A stretch of 64,000 bases of DNA from Hymenobacter glacialis (GCF_001816165.1 NZ_MDZC01000017.1:1-64000); one strand, 5' to 3'. Positions 26,519-36,114 are shown, counted from the stretch's first letter. Numbers and translations: made by a program. The notes: generated by a model from the sequence alone, not told the origin.

Positions 26519-26550
26519 CATTCACCCACTCACCCATTCGCTTACTCACC
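26519..26550 (+). repeat. Four tandem 8-mers (YAYTCRCY)
   Basis: CATTCACC CACTCACC CATTCGCT TACTCACC: an 8-base period over 32 bases, directly before the methyltransferase gene. It explains the low-complexity N-terminal residues of the longer frame that starts at 26506. Confidence 0.7.
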
Positions 26551-26553
26551 GCC

Positions 26554-27363
26554 TTGTACTACGACCCGATAAAGAAGACGCTCGGCCAGGTATTCAACCG
26601 CACGCCGTGGCTGCGCCGACTGTTTTACCACTTGCTCGATTTGCTGTTGTTGCGCACCTGGCACGTGCACCGGGAGCTGCGCCAGTGGGCCAAGGGCCGC
26701 ACCCAGGAGTCGCTGCACATCCTCGATGCCGGCTCCGGCTACGGGCAGTACACGTACTGGCTGAGCGGACTGAGCGCCAAATGGAACATTCTGGCCGTGG
26801 ACGTGAAAGACGACCAAGTGGCCGACTCCAATCGGTTTTTCCGGCAGATTGGCCGCCGCAACGTGCAGTTTGCGGTGCAGGATTTGGTGCTGTACCAAGA
26901 GCCCAATTCCTTCGATTTGGCGTTGTCGGTGGACGTGATGGAGCACATTCTGGAAGACGTGGAGGTGTTTCGCAACATTCACGCTTCGCTGAAAGACGGT
27001 GGCATGCTGCTCATCTCCACGCCCAGCGACCAGGGCGGTTCCGACGTGCACGACGACGGCGAAACCAGTTTCATTGAAGAGCACGTGCGCGATGGCTACA
27101 ACATTCGCGAAATCCAGCATAAGCTGAGCACGGCCGGTTTTGAGCGCATCGAAGCCCGCTACGCCTACGGCGAGCCGGGCCAGATTTCGTGGCGCCTCAG
27201 CATGAAGTACCCCATTCTGATGCTGGGCAAATCGCGCCTGTTTTTTATCCTGCTGCCGTTTTACTACGCCGTGGTATTTCCATTCTGCCTGCTCCTCAAC
27301 TGGCTCGACGCCCGCACCGTGCACGATTCGGGCACGGGCCTGATTGTGAAGGCCTGGAAGTAA
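26554..27363 (+). CDS. Class I SAM-dependent methyltransferase
   Basis: A protein of about 269 residues with a Rossmann methyltransferase domain. Motif I is ILDAGSGYGQYTYWL, the acidic strand-2 end is VDVKDDQV, and FDLALSVDVMEHILED and DGGMLLISTP follow. A hydrophobic pair near the C-terminus (FFILLPFYYAVVFPFCLLLNW) suggests membrane association. The start is ambiguous: TTG at 26554 is preferred because the upstream in-frame stretch from TTG 26506 is an 8-mer tandem repeat. The substrate is unknown; membrane attachment hints at a lipid, quinone or glycan substrate, which is inference. Confidence 0.8.
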   Translation: MYYDPIKKTLGQVFNRTPWLRRLFYHLLDLLLLRTWHVHRELRQWAKGRTQESLHILDAGSGYGQYTYWLSGLSAKWNILAVDVKDDQVADSNRFFRQIGRRNVQFAVQDLVLYQEPNSFDLALSVDVMEHILEDVEVFRNIHASLKDGGMLLISTPSDQGGSDVHDDGETSFIEEHVRDGYNIREIQHKLSTAGFERIEARYAYGEPGQISWRLSMKYPILMLGKSRLFFILLPFYYAVVFPFCLLLNWLDARTVHDSGTGLIVKAWK

Positions 27364-27563
27364 AACCCAATGGTGACCGAGTACACTCAAATTGCGCGGG
27401 TTTGGGGGCCGCTGTCCGCCGGTTTCGCGTTGTCGACACGCCATTTACGTCTCCGTTAGCGTAGCTTTCCGTTCCCAATCCTCGCACAGCCACTCTACCG
27501 CTACCGAAGGAGTCGTCCACTAAATCCGCTTAATCCGGGCGAAATCCGACGAATCCGTGCTTT

Positions 27564-28796
27564 ATGAACGTTCCACTTCTCATTGCGCGGCGCTACTTTC
27601 TCTCGAAGAATAAGCGCAACATCATCACCATCATTTCGAATATTTCGATGATTGGGGTGGCGGTGGGCACCATGGCCCTGATTATCGTGCTGTCGGTGTT
27701 CAACGGACTGGAGGACCTGGTGCGCACGCTCTACGGCAAGTCGGACCCCAATCTGGTTATTTCGGCTACCAAGGGCAAGGCGTTTGACGTGGACCGCACC
27801 TTCCTGATGAAGCTGGAAAACACGCCCGGCGTGGCCCTGCTCACGGAGGTTGTAGAAGACAATGCCCTGCTGCAGTACCACGACCGCCAGATGGTGGTGA
27901 AAATGCGCGGCCTGAGCGACAACTACTTCGGCCAGAGTCAGATTGACGCCAATATTAGAGAGGGCGACCACCGCCTGCGCCGCGACAGCCTGGAGCTGGC
28001 CTTGGTAGGGGCTGGTGTGCAGCACGAGCTCAGCATCACGCTCAACAACCGCCTGGCGCCCATGCGCCTGCTGTACCCGCGCAACACACCGGGCAAAAAA
28101 ACCCTCAGCATCGACCCGTCTAAGGCCTTCAATGAGCAGACCCTGATTGCGGGCGGCGTGTTCCTGATTGAGCAGCACATCGACGACAGCTACATCTTTG
28201 TGCCGCTTTCCTTCGCCCAGCGCCTGTTGGGCTACACCACCCGCCGCACCGCGCTCTACGTGAAAGTAGGCGCCAGCTTCGAGATAGACCAGGTCAAAGA
28301 GCAGCTCCGCAAGCAGCTTGGGCCAAGCTTCAAGGTGCAGGATTCGGATGAGCAGCACGTGAGCTTGTTCAAGGCCATTAAAGTGGAGAAGCTGTTCGTG
28401 TTCATCACCTTCACGCTCATCCTGCTCATTGCCTCGCTCAATATCTTTTTCTCCCTTTCGATGCTTGTCATTGATAAGAAAAAGGACATTTCGGTGCTGC
28501 TAGCCATGGGCGCCACCGAGAAAACCGTGCGGCAGACGTTCCTGCTCGTGGGGGCCATTGTGGCGCTGGTGGGCGCGGCCACGGGCCTCGTGCTGGGCGT
28601 GACGCTGTGCTGGCTGCAGCAATATTTCGGCTTTGTGAGCATGGGCATGGCCACGAGCGTAGTGGATGCCTACCCGGTGAAAATGCAGGTTTCGGACATT
28701 GTTTTCACCTGCCTGTCCATCATTCTCATCACCCTGGCCGTGAGCATTCGCCCCGCCCTAAACGCGAGCAAGCTGGACCTGCGGGAGAATTTGTAA
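27564..28796 (+). CDS. ABC transporter permease, FtsX/LolC-LolE family
   Basis: A 410-residue permease with the classic layout: one N-terminal helix (IITIISNISMIGVAVGTMALIIVLSVFNG), a large periplasmic domain (about 50-265), and three C-terminal helices with LFVFITFTLILLIASLNIFFSLSMLVIDKKKDISVLLAMGAT. The KDISVLLAMGAT segment is the FtsX-domain coupling region. LolC/E permeases release lipoproteins from the inner membrane; the N-terminal IARRYFLSKNKRN fits that group. No ATPase gene adjoins it, so the partner must be encoded elsewhere. Confidence 0.88.
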   Translation: MNVPLLIARRYFLSKNKRNIITIISNISMIGVAVGTMALIIVLSVFNGLEDLVRTLYGKSDPNLVISATKGKAFDVDRTFLMKLENTPGVALLTEVVEDNALLQYHDRQMVVKMRGLSDNYFGQSQIDANIREGDHRLRRDSLELALVGAGVQHELSITLNNRLAPMRLLYPRNTPGKKTLSIDPSKAFNEQTLIAGGVFLIEQHIDDSYIFVPLSFAQRLLGYTTRRTALYVKVGASFEIDQVKEQLRKQLGPSFKVQDSDEQHVSLFKAIKVEKLFVFITFTLILLIASLNIFFSLSMLVIDKKKDISVLLAMGATEKTVRQTFLLVGAIVALVGAATGLVLGVTLCWLQQYFGFVSMGMATSVVDAYPVKMQVSDIVFTCLSIILITLAVSIRPALNASKLDLRENL

Positions 28797-28917
28797 GGCC
28801 GGACGCATCCCTGCTGCCCCCCCATCGTAAGGGTTCAACTCTGCTGTTATTGCCGTAAAGCTCTTCTGTGCCTGTTTACGCTTTCAGCCCTACCTTGCGC
28901 TTTCCGCGTGTCCGGCT

Positions 28918-31900
28918 ATGAAAGTATCTACTGCAGAACCTTTTCAAATCGTTTACTCGCTCTTTGAGCACGAGTTCCTGGGCCATTTGTTTGCGGCTTA
29001 TGTGGTGCAGCTAGGCCCCCGGGGCCAGCTCACGCTGCAGCACCAGACCGTTTCGGGGAAAAACGCGCACGAATTCGAAGCCAGCCTCGATGCCACCGAC
29101 TTCGAGTTGGTGGAACTTTGCGACCAGATTCAGCAGGAAGCGGTGGTGAAGGAATTTTGGCCCCGCAAGATTGCCACGTCCGAATTTTTTCTCAAGACCT
29201 ACAACGCCGAAAAAGGCGACAAACCGCTGCAGGAGGCCATTGCTAGGCACGTGCAGACCCGCATGGCCGCCCTGCTGGCCCGCTTGGCTGGCAAGCGCGT
29301 GTTCATCATGGGCCGCGATGGCGAACCCACTTGGAAGGAAATTGGCCTGGCGCCAGCCAAGGCTTCCATTTTGTTCCATTTCCGGCGCAACGACGATGGC
29401 ACGCACTACTTCCCCACCATTCAGTACCAGAACCAGCGCCTCGACTTCCAGTACAAGGATGCCCTGCTGGTGTGCCTGCAGCCGGCCTGGCTGCTGCTCG
29501 GCGACTTGCTCTACTCCTTCCGGACTGAGGTAGACGGGCGCAAGCTGCTGCCTTTTCTGAAAAAGAAATTTATTGTGGTGCCGCGCAACGTGGAGGAGAG
29601 CTACTTCCAGAAGTTTGTGGCACCACTCATGGAATCCTTTGAGGTGCACGCTCGCGGCTTCGACATTCGGTCGGAGCGCTACGTGGCGCGCCCGCGGCTC
29701 ACCTTCAGCGATGCGATGCCGGCCGCGCCCCCGCCCGAGGCGCCCGTGCGACCGCCCGGGCCGCCGCGCCGGGGCCGCATTCCGCTGCCCAAGCCCGTGG
29801 CCCCGCTCCTCACCGGCGGCGAAACCGAGCAGATTCATTTCGAGCTGAGCTTCCGCTACGGCCCGCACCTCATGCCCCTGGGCACCGACAAACCGGTGAG
29901 CGTGCGTCTGGAAAAAACCGACGAGAGCTACGTGTTTCACCGCCTGCTGCGCAACCCCGAGCAGGAGCAAGCAACAGTGGCCGAGCTACGGGAGCGCCTG
30001 CTCACGGTGGAAAACGGCCAAGCGATGCTGCCCAAGGGCGAAGCCTTTAAGTGGCTGCACGACAACACCACGGCCCTGGCCGAACTGGGCTACACCGTGG
30101 AAGCGGCTTCTACGGCCACCAAAAGCTACTTCATTGGGCCCACCAGCGTGCACGTGGGCATTCAGGAGGCCGGCGACTGGTTTGACGTGCGCGGCACCGT
30201 ACGCTTCGGTGAAATTGAGGTCCCGTTTATCCGGCTGCGCGGGCACATTCTGCAGCGCCGGCGCGAGTTCAAGCTGCCCAATGGCCAGATTGCCATCATT
30301 CCCGAGGAGTGGTTTACGGACTACCTGGAGCTATTTGCTTTTGGGGAAGAAACCCCCGAAGGCCTGAACCTGCGCCGCCACCACCTGGCCCTGGTAGCCG
30401 ATTTGCAGAGCAACGAGCTGGCCACCGTGCGCATGGGCCGCAAGCTGGCCAAGCTGCGCGATTTTGCCGAAGTAGAAGACCACCCCCTGCCCGTTGGCTT
30501 TTTGGGTGAGTTGCGTCCCTACCAAAAGGCCGGCTACAACTGGCTGCGCTTTGTGCAGGACTACCATTTCGGGGGCTGCCTGGCCGACGACATGGGGCTT
30601 GGGAAAGCCCAGCCGCTACATTCCAACATCCTTACGCCCAGTGGCTGGAAGAAAATGGGCGAGATAACGGTCGGTGATGCCATTATCAATTCGCAAGGCC
30701 GCACTTCGCGGGTAACGGGCGTCTTTCCGCAGGGCGAAAAGGAAGTTTTCAGGGTTACGTTCACCGATAATTCCACGGCAGAGTGCTGTGCCGACCATTT
30801 GTGGGCCGTGCAAAGTCCGGTGCAGAAGTACCGGGGCCAGGCGTATCAAGTGAAGGCTTTGCATGAGTTTAGCAACGACCTGCACGACAAACACGGCAAT
30901 ACCAGGTGGTTTATTCCGCTAGTAGAACCCGTGGAGTTGCCCGCGCAGCCAGTGCCAGTGGACCCTTATTTTATGGGCCTGCTACTTGGCGATGGCTGCT
31001 TCCGCCAAAACAGCATCAGTTTGTCGACTGCCGATGCCGAAATTGTAAACTACGTGGCCCAGACGCTACCAGCCAGCCTGGTGATGCGCCACGCAGCGGC
31101 AACCTATGACTATGCCCTTGTGAAGCGTGGTACGGGTTGGACTAATGAGTTGATGCAAATCATCAAAAATTTGGGTCTTAAAGGACTGGGATCAAAGGCC
31201 AAATTCATTCCCGAGTCCTACTTGTTGAATGATGTGGCCACTCGCCTCGCCGTGCTTCAGGGTCTAATGGATTCGGACGGGTATATGTCGGCAGATGGCG
31301 ATGTGTGCCAGTTTTCTTCGATTTCGACAGCATTAATTGAAGGCGTCACGTTTCTGGTGCAGTCATTGGGCGGCACCGTAAAAGAATCGAACAAGATTCC
31401 GTCGTACACCCACAAAGGCGAAAAACGGAGCGGTCAGTTAGCCTACACGCTCACCCTAAGCTTCCCCCCGCGTATCCAGCCGTTCCGCCTGACCCGAAAG
31501 GCTACCCTCCACCGCCCCAAAACCAAGTACGAGCCCTATCGCGGCATCAAATCGGTGGAGCTGGTAGGTACCATGCCGGCGCAATGCATTTCGGTGGATG
31601 CTCCCGACCGTCTGTATGTGACGGACAATTTTGTTTTGACACATAACACCGTCCAGACGCTGGCCATGCTGCAGCAGCGCGCCGAAAGCGGCGAAGCGCA
31701 GAACGCTGCCTCGTTGCTGGTACTGCCCACTTCATTGGTGTTCAACTGGTTGAATGAAGCACAGAAATTTACGCCGGACCTGCGCGTGCTGGCCTATACC
31801 GGCACGTACCGCGACAAAAACCCCGACCGGTTTGCCGACTACGACGTGGTGCTGACCAGCTACGGCATTGTGCGGCTCGATACTGAAATGCTGGCCAGCT

Positions 31901-32937
31901 ACAAGTTCGACTACGTAATTCTGGACGAGTCGCAGGCCATCAAAAATCCCTCATCCACTACCTCGCAGGCGGTACGCCAGCTGCGTTCCAAGCACCGCCT
32001 GATTCTCACGGGCACGCCCGTGGAGAACAGCACCATGGACCTGTGGTCGCAGATGTCGTTCATCAATCCCGGCTTGCTGGGCACGCAGGCTTTCTTCCGC
32101 AAGGAGTTTCTGAAGCCCATTGAGAAACACCAGGACGAAGGCCGCACCCGCCGCCTGCACGCGCTTATCAAGCCGTTCATTCTGCGCCGCCACAAGTCCC
32201 AGGTGGCCAAAGAGCTACCCGAAAAGACCGAGCAGCTAAGCTACTGCACCATGACCGAGGAGCAGGCCCACGCCTACGAGGAAACCAAGAGCTTCTACCG
32301 CAACAAAATCCTGCGCAACCTGGACGAAAACGGCCCGGCCAACACGCAGTTCCTGCTGCTGCAGGGGCTCACCCGCCTGCGCCAGATTGCCAACCACCCG
32401 CGCCTCGCCGACGATACCTACATCCACGAATCAGGCAAGCTGCGCGAAGTCCTGAGGATGCTTCGCAACGTGGTAGCTGAAGGACATAAAGTTCTGGTTT
32501 TTAGCCAATTTGTGCAGCACCTGGCGCTGGTGCGGGCTGCCTTGGATGAGCGGCAGATGCCCTATGCCTACCTCGACGGGGCCACCCGCGACCGGCCCGC
32601 TGAGGTAGCGCGCTTCCAGGAAACCGAAGACCTGAAAATCTTCCTCATCAGCCTGAAAGCCGGCGGCGTGGGCCTCAACCTCACCGCCGCTGACTACGTC
32701 TTCATTCTCGACCCGTGGTGGAACCCCGCCGTGGAAGCCCAGGCCGTAGACCGCGCCCATCGCATCGGCCAGCAGCGCCCGGTGTTCACCTACAAGTTCA
32801 TCACCCAGGGCACGGTAGAGGAGAAAATCCTGGCGCTGCAGCGGCGCAAGCTGGCGCTGGTCAGCGAGCTGATTGCCACCGACGAAGCCGTAATTAAGCA
32901 CCTCACGCGGGCTGATATTGAGGAACTGCTGGGGTAG
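28918..32937 (+). CDS. SNF2-family DEAD/H helicase containing an in-frame intein
   Basis: A 1339-residue precursor, about 992 residues after splicing. The N-terminal 540 residues are variable. Helicase motifs: DDMGLGK (Walker A, first half), then after the intein TVQTLAMLQQ, LLVLPTSLVFNW (Ia), ILDESQAIKN (II), LILTGTPVEN (III), SLKAGGVGLNLTAADYV (V) and QAVDRAHRIGQ (VI). SNF2 proteins are ATP-driven DNA translocases; the bacterial type here resembles RapA/HepA-like proteins of uncertain role. The intein splits the P-loop between Lys and Thr, so the unspliced protein cannot bind ATP normally. Monocistronic. Confidence 0.93.
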   Translation: MKVSTAEPFQIVYSLFEHEFLGHLFAAYVVQLGPRGQLTLQHQTVSGKNAHEFEASLDATDFELVELCDQIQQEAVVKEFWPRKIATSEFFLKTYNAEKGDKPLQEAIARHVQTRMAALLARLAGKRVFIMGRDGEPTWKEIGLAPAKASILFHFRRNDDGTHYFPTIQYQNQRLDFQYKDALLVCLQPAWLLLGDLLYSFRTEVDGRKLLPFLKKKFIVVPRNVEESYFQKFVAPLMESFEVHARGFDIRSERYVARPRLTFSDAMPAAPPPEAPVRPPGPPRRGRIPLPKPVAPLLTGGETEQIHFELSFRYGPHLMPLGTDKPVSVRLEKTDESYVFHRLLRNPEQEQATVAELRERLLTVENGQAMLPKGEAFKWLHDNTTALAELGYTVEAASTATKSYFIGPTSVHVGIQEAGDWFDVRGTVRFGEIEVPFIRLRGHILQRRREFKLPNGQIAIIPEEWFTDYLELFAFGEETPEGLNLRRHHLALVADLQSNELATVRMGRKLAKLRDFAEVEDHPLPVGFLGELRPYQKAGYNWLRFVQDYHFGGCLADDMGLGKAQPLHSNILTPSGWKKMGEITVGDAIINSQGRTSRVTGVFPQGEKEVFRVTFTDNSTAECCADHLWAVQSPVQKYRGQAYQVKALHEFSNDLHDKHGNTRWFIPLVEPVELPAQPVPVDPYFMGLLLGDGCFRQNSISLSTADAEIVNYVAQTLPASLVMRHAAATYDYALVKRGTGWTNELMQIIKNLGLKGLGSKAKFIPESYLLNDVATRLAVLQGLMDSDGYMSADGDVCQFSSISTALIEGVTFLVQSLGGTVKESNKIPSYTHKGEKRSGQLAYTLTLSFPPRIQPFRLTRKATLHRPKTKYEPYRGIKSVELVGTMPAQCISVDAPDRLYVTDNFVLTHNTVQTLAMLQQRAESGEAQNAASLLVLPTSLVFNWLNEAQKFTPDLRVLAYTGTYRDKNPDRFADYDVVLTSYGIVRLDTEMLASYKFDYVILDESQAIKNPSSTTSQAVRQLRSKHRLILTGTPVENSTMDLWSQMSFINPGLLGTQAFFRKEFLKPIEKHQDEGRTRRLHALIKPFILRRHKSQVAKELPEKTEQLSYCTMTEEQAHAYEETKSFYRNKILRNLDENGPANTQFLLLQGLTRLRQIANHPRLADDTYIHESGKLREVLRMLRNVVAEGHKVLVFSQFVQHLALVRAALDERQMPYAYLDGATRDRPAEVARFQETEDLKIFLISLKAGGVGLNLTAADYVFILDPWWNPAVEAQAVDRAHRIGQQRPVFTYKFITQGTVEEKILALQRRKLALVSELIATDEAVIKHLTRADIEELLG
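30607..31647 (+). mobile_element. Class 3-type intein with LAGLIDADG homing endonuclease
   Basis: A 347-residue in-frame insert in the P-loop. Position 1 is Ala (GLGK|AQPLHSN) and it ends THN|T, so there is no ordinary nucleophile at 1. The class 3 triplet is visible: Trp66 after the block B His (ADHLWAV), Cys327 in block F (AQCISVDAPD) and Thr345 in LTHN. Two LAGLIDADG-type helices (YFMGLLLGDGC, about 121-131, and VLQGLMDSDGY, about 216-226) indicate a homing endonuclease with acidic catalytic residues retained. The segment is less GC-rich than the helicase around it, in keeping with transfer. The Deinococcus radiodurans Snf2 intein is a described class 3 intein in the same protein family (recalled, not checked). 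Confidence 0.9.
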
Positions 32938-33025
32938 CGAAGGGGTTTGTTTCGGAGAAAAGAGCGGCGTTTTTACGGCCAAGGCTGTGTGCTTTTTGGC
33001 GAAGCAAGCCGTTACTTTACAAAAA

Positions 33026-35068
33026 ATGGGATTTTATGCCCTCAAAACTGTATTGTTAACATCCAAGCTGTCCTTTTTGCTGCTGGTGAATCCTTGCCTG
33101 GTACTCGTGCTGCTCATGTGCCCGGTGGTGCTGGTTGCTCAACCAGCACGCAAGGCCCTGCTCCCCACAGTATACACCAACGCGGGCGCCAACTACCAAC
33201 TCACTTACCCGCCGACGTGGAAGGTGCGCAAAAACGTGGCCGGGGCGGAGGCCGCATTCTACGCCGGGGCGGCTTCGGAGCCGCAGCCGGCCGTGGCTAC
33301 CCTTACCGTACAGCCCCTACCCGATACCCAGAAGGACTTGCCCATCACCACCTTTGGCGGGCAGGACTCGGTGTGGCGCAGCATAGTGCGGCTTCCGCAG
33401 GCACAGGTGTTACGGCTCGAACAGCGCGACCTGGGTCGCTACAGCGAGGTGAGCTACGACTACACCTACGTGCCTGCGCCGGCCAGCCCCACCCGCACTC
33501 ACGTGGTGGGCCGCCGCATCCGGCGCAACGGCTACGACATTAAAGTGGAGTACCAGGGCGCGACCAGCCAGGACAGCATGTACCTGGCGGCGGGGCAGGA
33601 ATTGGTTAAATCCTTTGCTTTCACCGGCAAGCCGCTGCCCAGCCGCCGCTACGCCGACCAGCTCTGCGACAACAAGATGTTTGGGATTGCGGCCACCCGC
33701 TACCACAACGGGCAGTGGGAAGACGACTGCCGCACCATTCACGAGTTTGCGAGCAACGACCTCACCGTTGCGCCCAAGATTCACCGGGAGGTGCTGCCGT
33801 TTCAGTCCTACGCGCTGGCCAAGGGATTTGATAATTGCCTTTACTCCGTGACCAAAGCGCCCACCGATGCGCCGGAGCTGGTGTACCGCTACAATCCGGC
33901 CACGCGCCAGGGCGGCTTCACCACGTGGCGGCTGCCGGCTCAGGGACCTGATGTGAGCTGGATTTCGGCGGCTACCGACGAGCGGGGCGACCTGTACTTT
34001 ATGTCTTCTGATGCGAATAAGCTGGTGCGGGTGAGCCCCTACGACGGCAGCGTAACGCCCATTTGGGCCGCCGACCCGCTCCGGAGAGCGCCTTTTTACC
34101 CGCAGATTGGCTACAGCGGGGCGGGTTCCCACGGCAACTTCTGCCTCGACGATGCCAACACCATGTACCTCGTGTACAGCACCGACGGCTCGCTGCTCAA
34201 AATCGACCTGAAAAATCAAAAACCCAACCCCGAGATGATGGCCCTAAGCGGCCTGCCCGAACGCGGCGGCTACAGCGACTTGCTGATGCAGAACGACGAG
34301 CGCGGCCGGCGCCGGATGTACCTGGCCGGGCCCAAGGGGGTGTATAAAGTAGACCTGGCCCGGCGCCAGGCCACTCTTATGCGCAAAGGCACCTACACCG
34401 ACCTGGCCGGCTGCAACCTGTTTAGCGTGGTGCGCCGCATGATAGCCCCACCGCCCGTGCCCACCACCGCCGCGTGGCGCGGCCGGGTCCTGAATGCCCT
34501 CACCTACCAGCCGCTGCCGCAGGCGCAGCTTCGCATGGGGCTTTCCGGCTTTGGCAAGATGGTGAAAATCAACCCCAAAGGCGCATTTTCTCATCCGGGC
34601 ACCCCGGGGCTGACTTATACCTACCACGCCCAGCTCAACGGCTACATCGCCACCGACAGCACCTGGACGGCCGTTCCGGGCCCTTCGGTGCAGGACGTGC
34701 TGCTGCGGCCGCTTAGTGTGGGCACCACCGTGCAGCTGGCCAATGTGCAGTTTGAGCAGGGCCAGGCGGTGCTTCTGCCCTCGTCCTTTGCCGCGCTCGA
34801 CAAGCTGGTGAGCTTACTGAACGACAACCCGGGCATGACCATTGAGTTGCGCGGCCATACCGACAACGTGGGCGACCCCGCCAAAAACGTGCTGTTGAGC
34901 CAGCAGCGTGCCACCACCGTGAAGGGTTATCTGGTGCGGAAGGGCATTGCGGAGGCACGCATTGCCGACACGGGGCTCGGGGGTGCCCAGCCCACGGCCA
35001 GCAATGCCCAGGAGGTGACCCGCAAGCTCAATCGGCGGGTAGAATTCCGGGTAACGGGCCTGCAATAA
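33026..35068 (+). CDS. OmpA-family outer-membrane/peptidoglycan-linked protein
   Basis: About 680 residues. The N-terminus carries a long hydrophobic signal segment (LLLVNPCLVLVLLMCPVVLVAQ). A domain with YQLTYPPTWKVRKN resembles a PsbP/DUF1795-like fold. A middle region of repeated strand patterns could be a propeller (about 250-470), and a small transthyretin-like segment follows (WRGRVLNALTYQPLPQAQL). The OmpA C-terminal domain (about 565-680) has VQFEQGQAVLLPSSFAALDKL, IELRGHTDNVGDPAKNVLLSQQRA and NRRVEF, which bind peptidoglycan. The start at 33026 follows a TACTTTAC sequence; the frame overlapping the helicase end is rejected as start. Confidence 0.82.
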   Translation: MGFYALKTVLLTSKLSFLLLVNPCLVLVLLMCPVVLVAQPARKALLPTVYTNAGANYQLTYPPTWKVRKNVAGAEAAFYAGAASEPQPAVATLTVQPLPDTQKDLPITTFGGQDSVWRSIVRLPQAQVLRLEQRDLGRYSEVSYDYTYVPAPASPTRTHVVGRRIRRNGYDIKVEYQGATSQDSMYLAAGQELVKSFAFTGKPLPSRRYADQLCDNKMFGIAATRYHNGQWEDDCRTIHEFASNDLTVAPKIHREVLPFQSYALAKGFDNCLYSVTKAPTDAPELVYRYNPATRQGGFTTWRLPAQGPDVSWISAATDERGDLYFMSSDANKLVRVSPYDGSVTPIWAADPLRRAPFYPQIGYSGAGSHGNFCLDDANTMYLVYSTDGSLLKIDLKNQKPNPEMMALSGLPERGGYSDLLMQNDERGRRRMYLAGPKGVYKVDLARRQATLMRKGTYTDLAGCNLFSVVRRMIAPPPVPTTAAWRGRVLNALTYQPLPQAQLRMGLSGFGKMVKINPKGAFSHPGTPGLTYTYHAQLNGYIATDSTWTAVPGPSVQDVLLRPLSVGTTVQLANVQFEQGQAVLLPSSFAALDKLVSLLNDNPGMTIELRGHTDNVGDPAKNVLLSQQRATTVKGYLVRKGIAEARIADTGLGGAQPTASNAQEVTRKLNRRVEFRVTGLQ

Positions 35069-35127
35069 CGTCCGCCCCACCCAGCTGGCGCAAACAAAGG
35101 AGCACCTGCCCCGTTGTGCTGGGTACT

Positions 35128-35574
35128 ATGCACGTAACTCTTCGTACCACCGTAGCGCAGGCCCCGGCACAGGTAATGGCCGGCTTTACGCGCGCGCTTT
35201 TTGTGGCCCTGGCGCCACCGTTTCCCAGGCTGCGGGTGGTGCGTTTTGATGGGTGCCGCACCGGCGACAAGGTCGAGATTGAGCTGGATACGCTGGTGAA
35301 GCGCCTGCCGTGGACGTCGCTCATCACCGACCACGGCACGCTGCCTGATGGCACCTGTTTTTTTGTAGACGAAGGCCAGGCACTGCCCCCGCCCCTGCGT
35401 TTCTGGCGCCACCGGCACCTGCTGGAGCCCGGCCCAAAAGGCACCTGCGTAATCGTGGATGCCCTGGAGTACTGCACAGCCTCGCCCCTGCTCGATGCGC
35501 TGCTGTACCCGGCCATGTGGGCCCAGTTTGCCTGGCGAAAGCCCATTTACCGGCGCTGGTTCGGCAAGGCCTAA
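35128..35574 (+). CDS. SRPBCC-like ligand-binding protein
   Basis: A 148-residue soluble protein. The opening MHVTLRTTVAQAPAQVMAGF, the strand KVEIELDTL and the late helix SPLLDALLYPAMWAQFAWR fit the helix-grip (SRPBCC/START-like) pattern of Bacteroidota proteins of this size. These bind small hydrophobic ligands; no ligand is suggested by context. The ATG at 35128 is preferred over the GTG at 35116. Its stop abuts the stop of the convergent GNAT gene (35575). Confidence 0.6.
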   Translation: MHVTLRTTVAQAPAQVMAGFTRALFVALAPPFPRLRVVRFDGCRTGDKVEIELDTLVKRLPWTSLITDHGTLPDGTCFFVDEGQALPPPLRFWRHRHLLEPGPKGTCVIVDALEYCTASPLLDALLYPAMWAQFAWRKPIYRRWFGKA

Positions 35575-36039
35575 CTAGAGGTCGAGCACCATTTTCACGT
35601 TGGTGCGCTGGTAAGGTGTGGGCGGTACGGGCACGTGCCGGAAGCCCAGTTTAGCGTAGAGCGCCAGCGCAGGCCTAAGCCGGGCATTGGAGAGCAGCTC
35701 GACGCGGTGGGCACCTAGCTGCCGGGCTTTGGCTACCACGGCCTGCCCAAGGGCCCAGCCGATGCCCAGACCCTGCGCCCGGGGCGAAACCGCCATTTTG
35801 GCCAGTTCATACACGCCTTTGTGCTCCTTGATGAGGGCGCAGGTGCCCACAATTGCTCCACCGTGGCTGGCCATGAAAATGTGGCCGCCGGGTGCCAGGA
35901 TGTAGCCTTCGGGGTCGTCGAGCATCTCATTATCGATGGGCTCAATGGTGAAGTAGTGAGCTATCCATTCGTGGTTGAGGGCCCGGAACGCGGGCTGGTG
36001 CGCGGGTTCGTAGTCGAGAATAAGCAAGTCGGAATTCAT
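35575..36039 (-). CDS. GNAT family N-acetyltransferase
   Basis: A 154-residue GNAT. The acetyl-CoA binding motif A is VSPRAQGLGIGWALGQAVVAKA, and the C-terminal RVELLSNARLRPALALYAKLGFRHV is the usual motif B. It transfers acetyl from acetyl-CoA to an amine of unknown identity. The start MNSDLLILDYEPAH at 36037-36039 is chosen; the longer open frame beyond it is antisense to the methyltransferase gene. It is divergent from the RlmI-like gene with a 75-base gap. Confidence 0.88.
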   Translation of the reverse strand: MNSDLLILDYEPAHQPAFRALNHEWIAHYFTIEPIDNEMLDDPEGYILAPGGHIFMASHGGAIVGTCALIKEHKGVYELAKMAVSPRAQGLGIGWALGQAVVAKARQLGAHRVELLSNARLRPALALYAKLGFRHVPVPPTPYQRTNVKMVLDL

Positions 36040-36100
36040 ACAAAAACAGGAAGGCGGCAAAGGCGATAACCGGAGTGCAAAGTTCGCACAGGCGCCGCCG

Positions 36101-36108
36101 TACCTTTG
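36101..36108 (+). promoter_or_regulatory. -7 box TACCTTTG for RlmI-like gene
   Basis: Exact TACCTTTG only six bases before the ATG at 36115, so the transcript is predicted to be leaderless. Confidence 0.55.
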
Positions 36109-36114
36109 TGGCCT

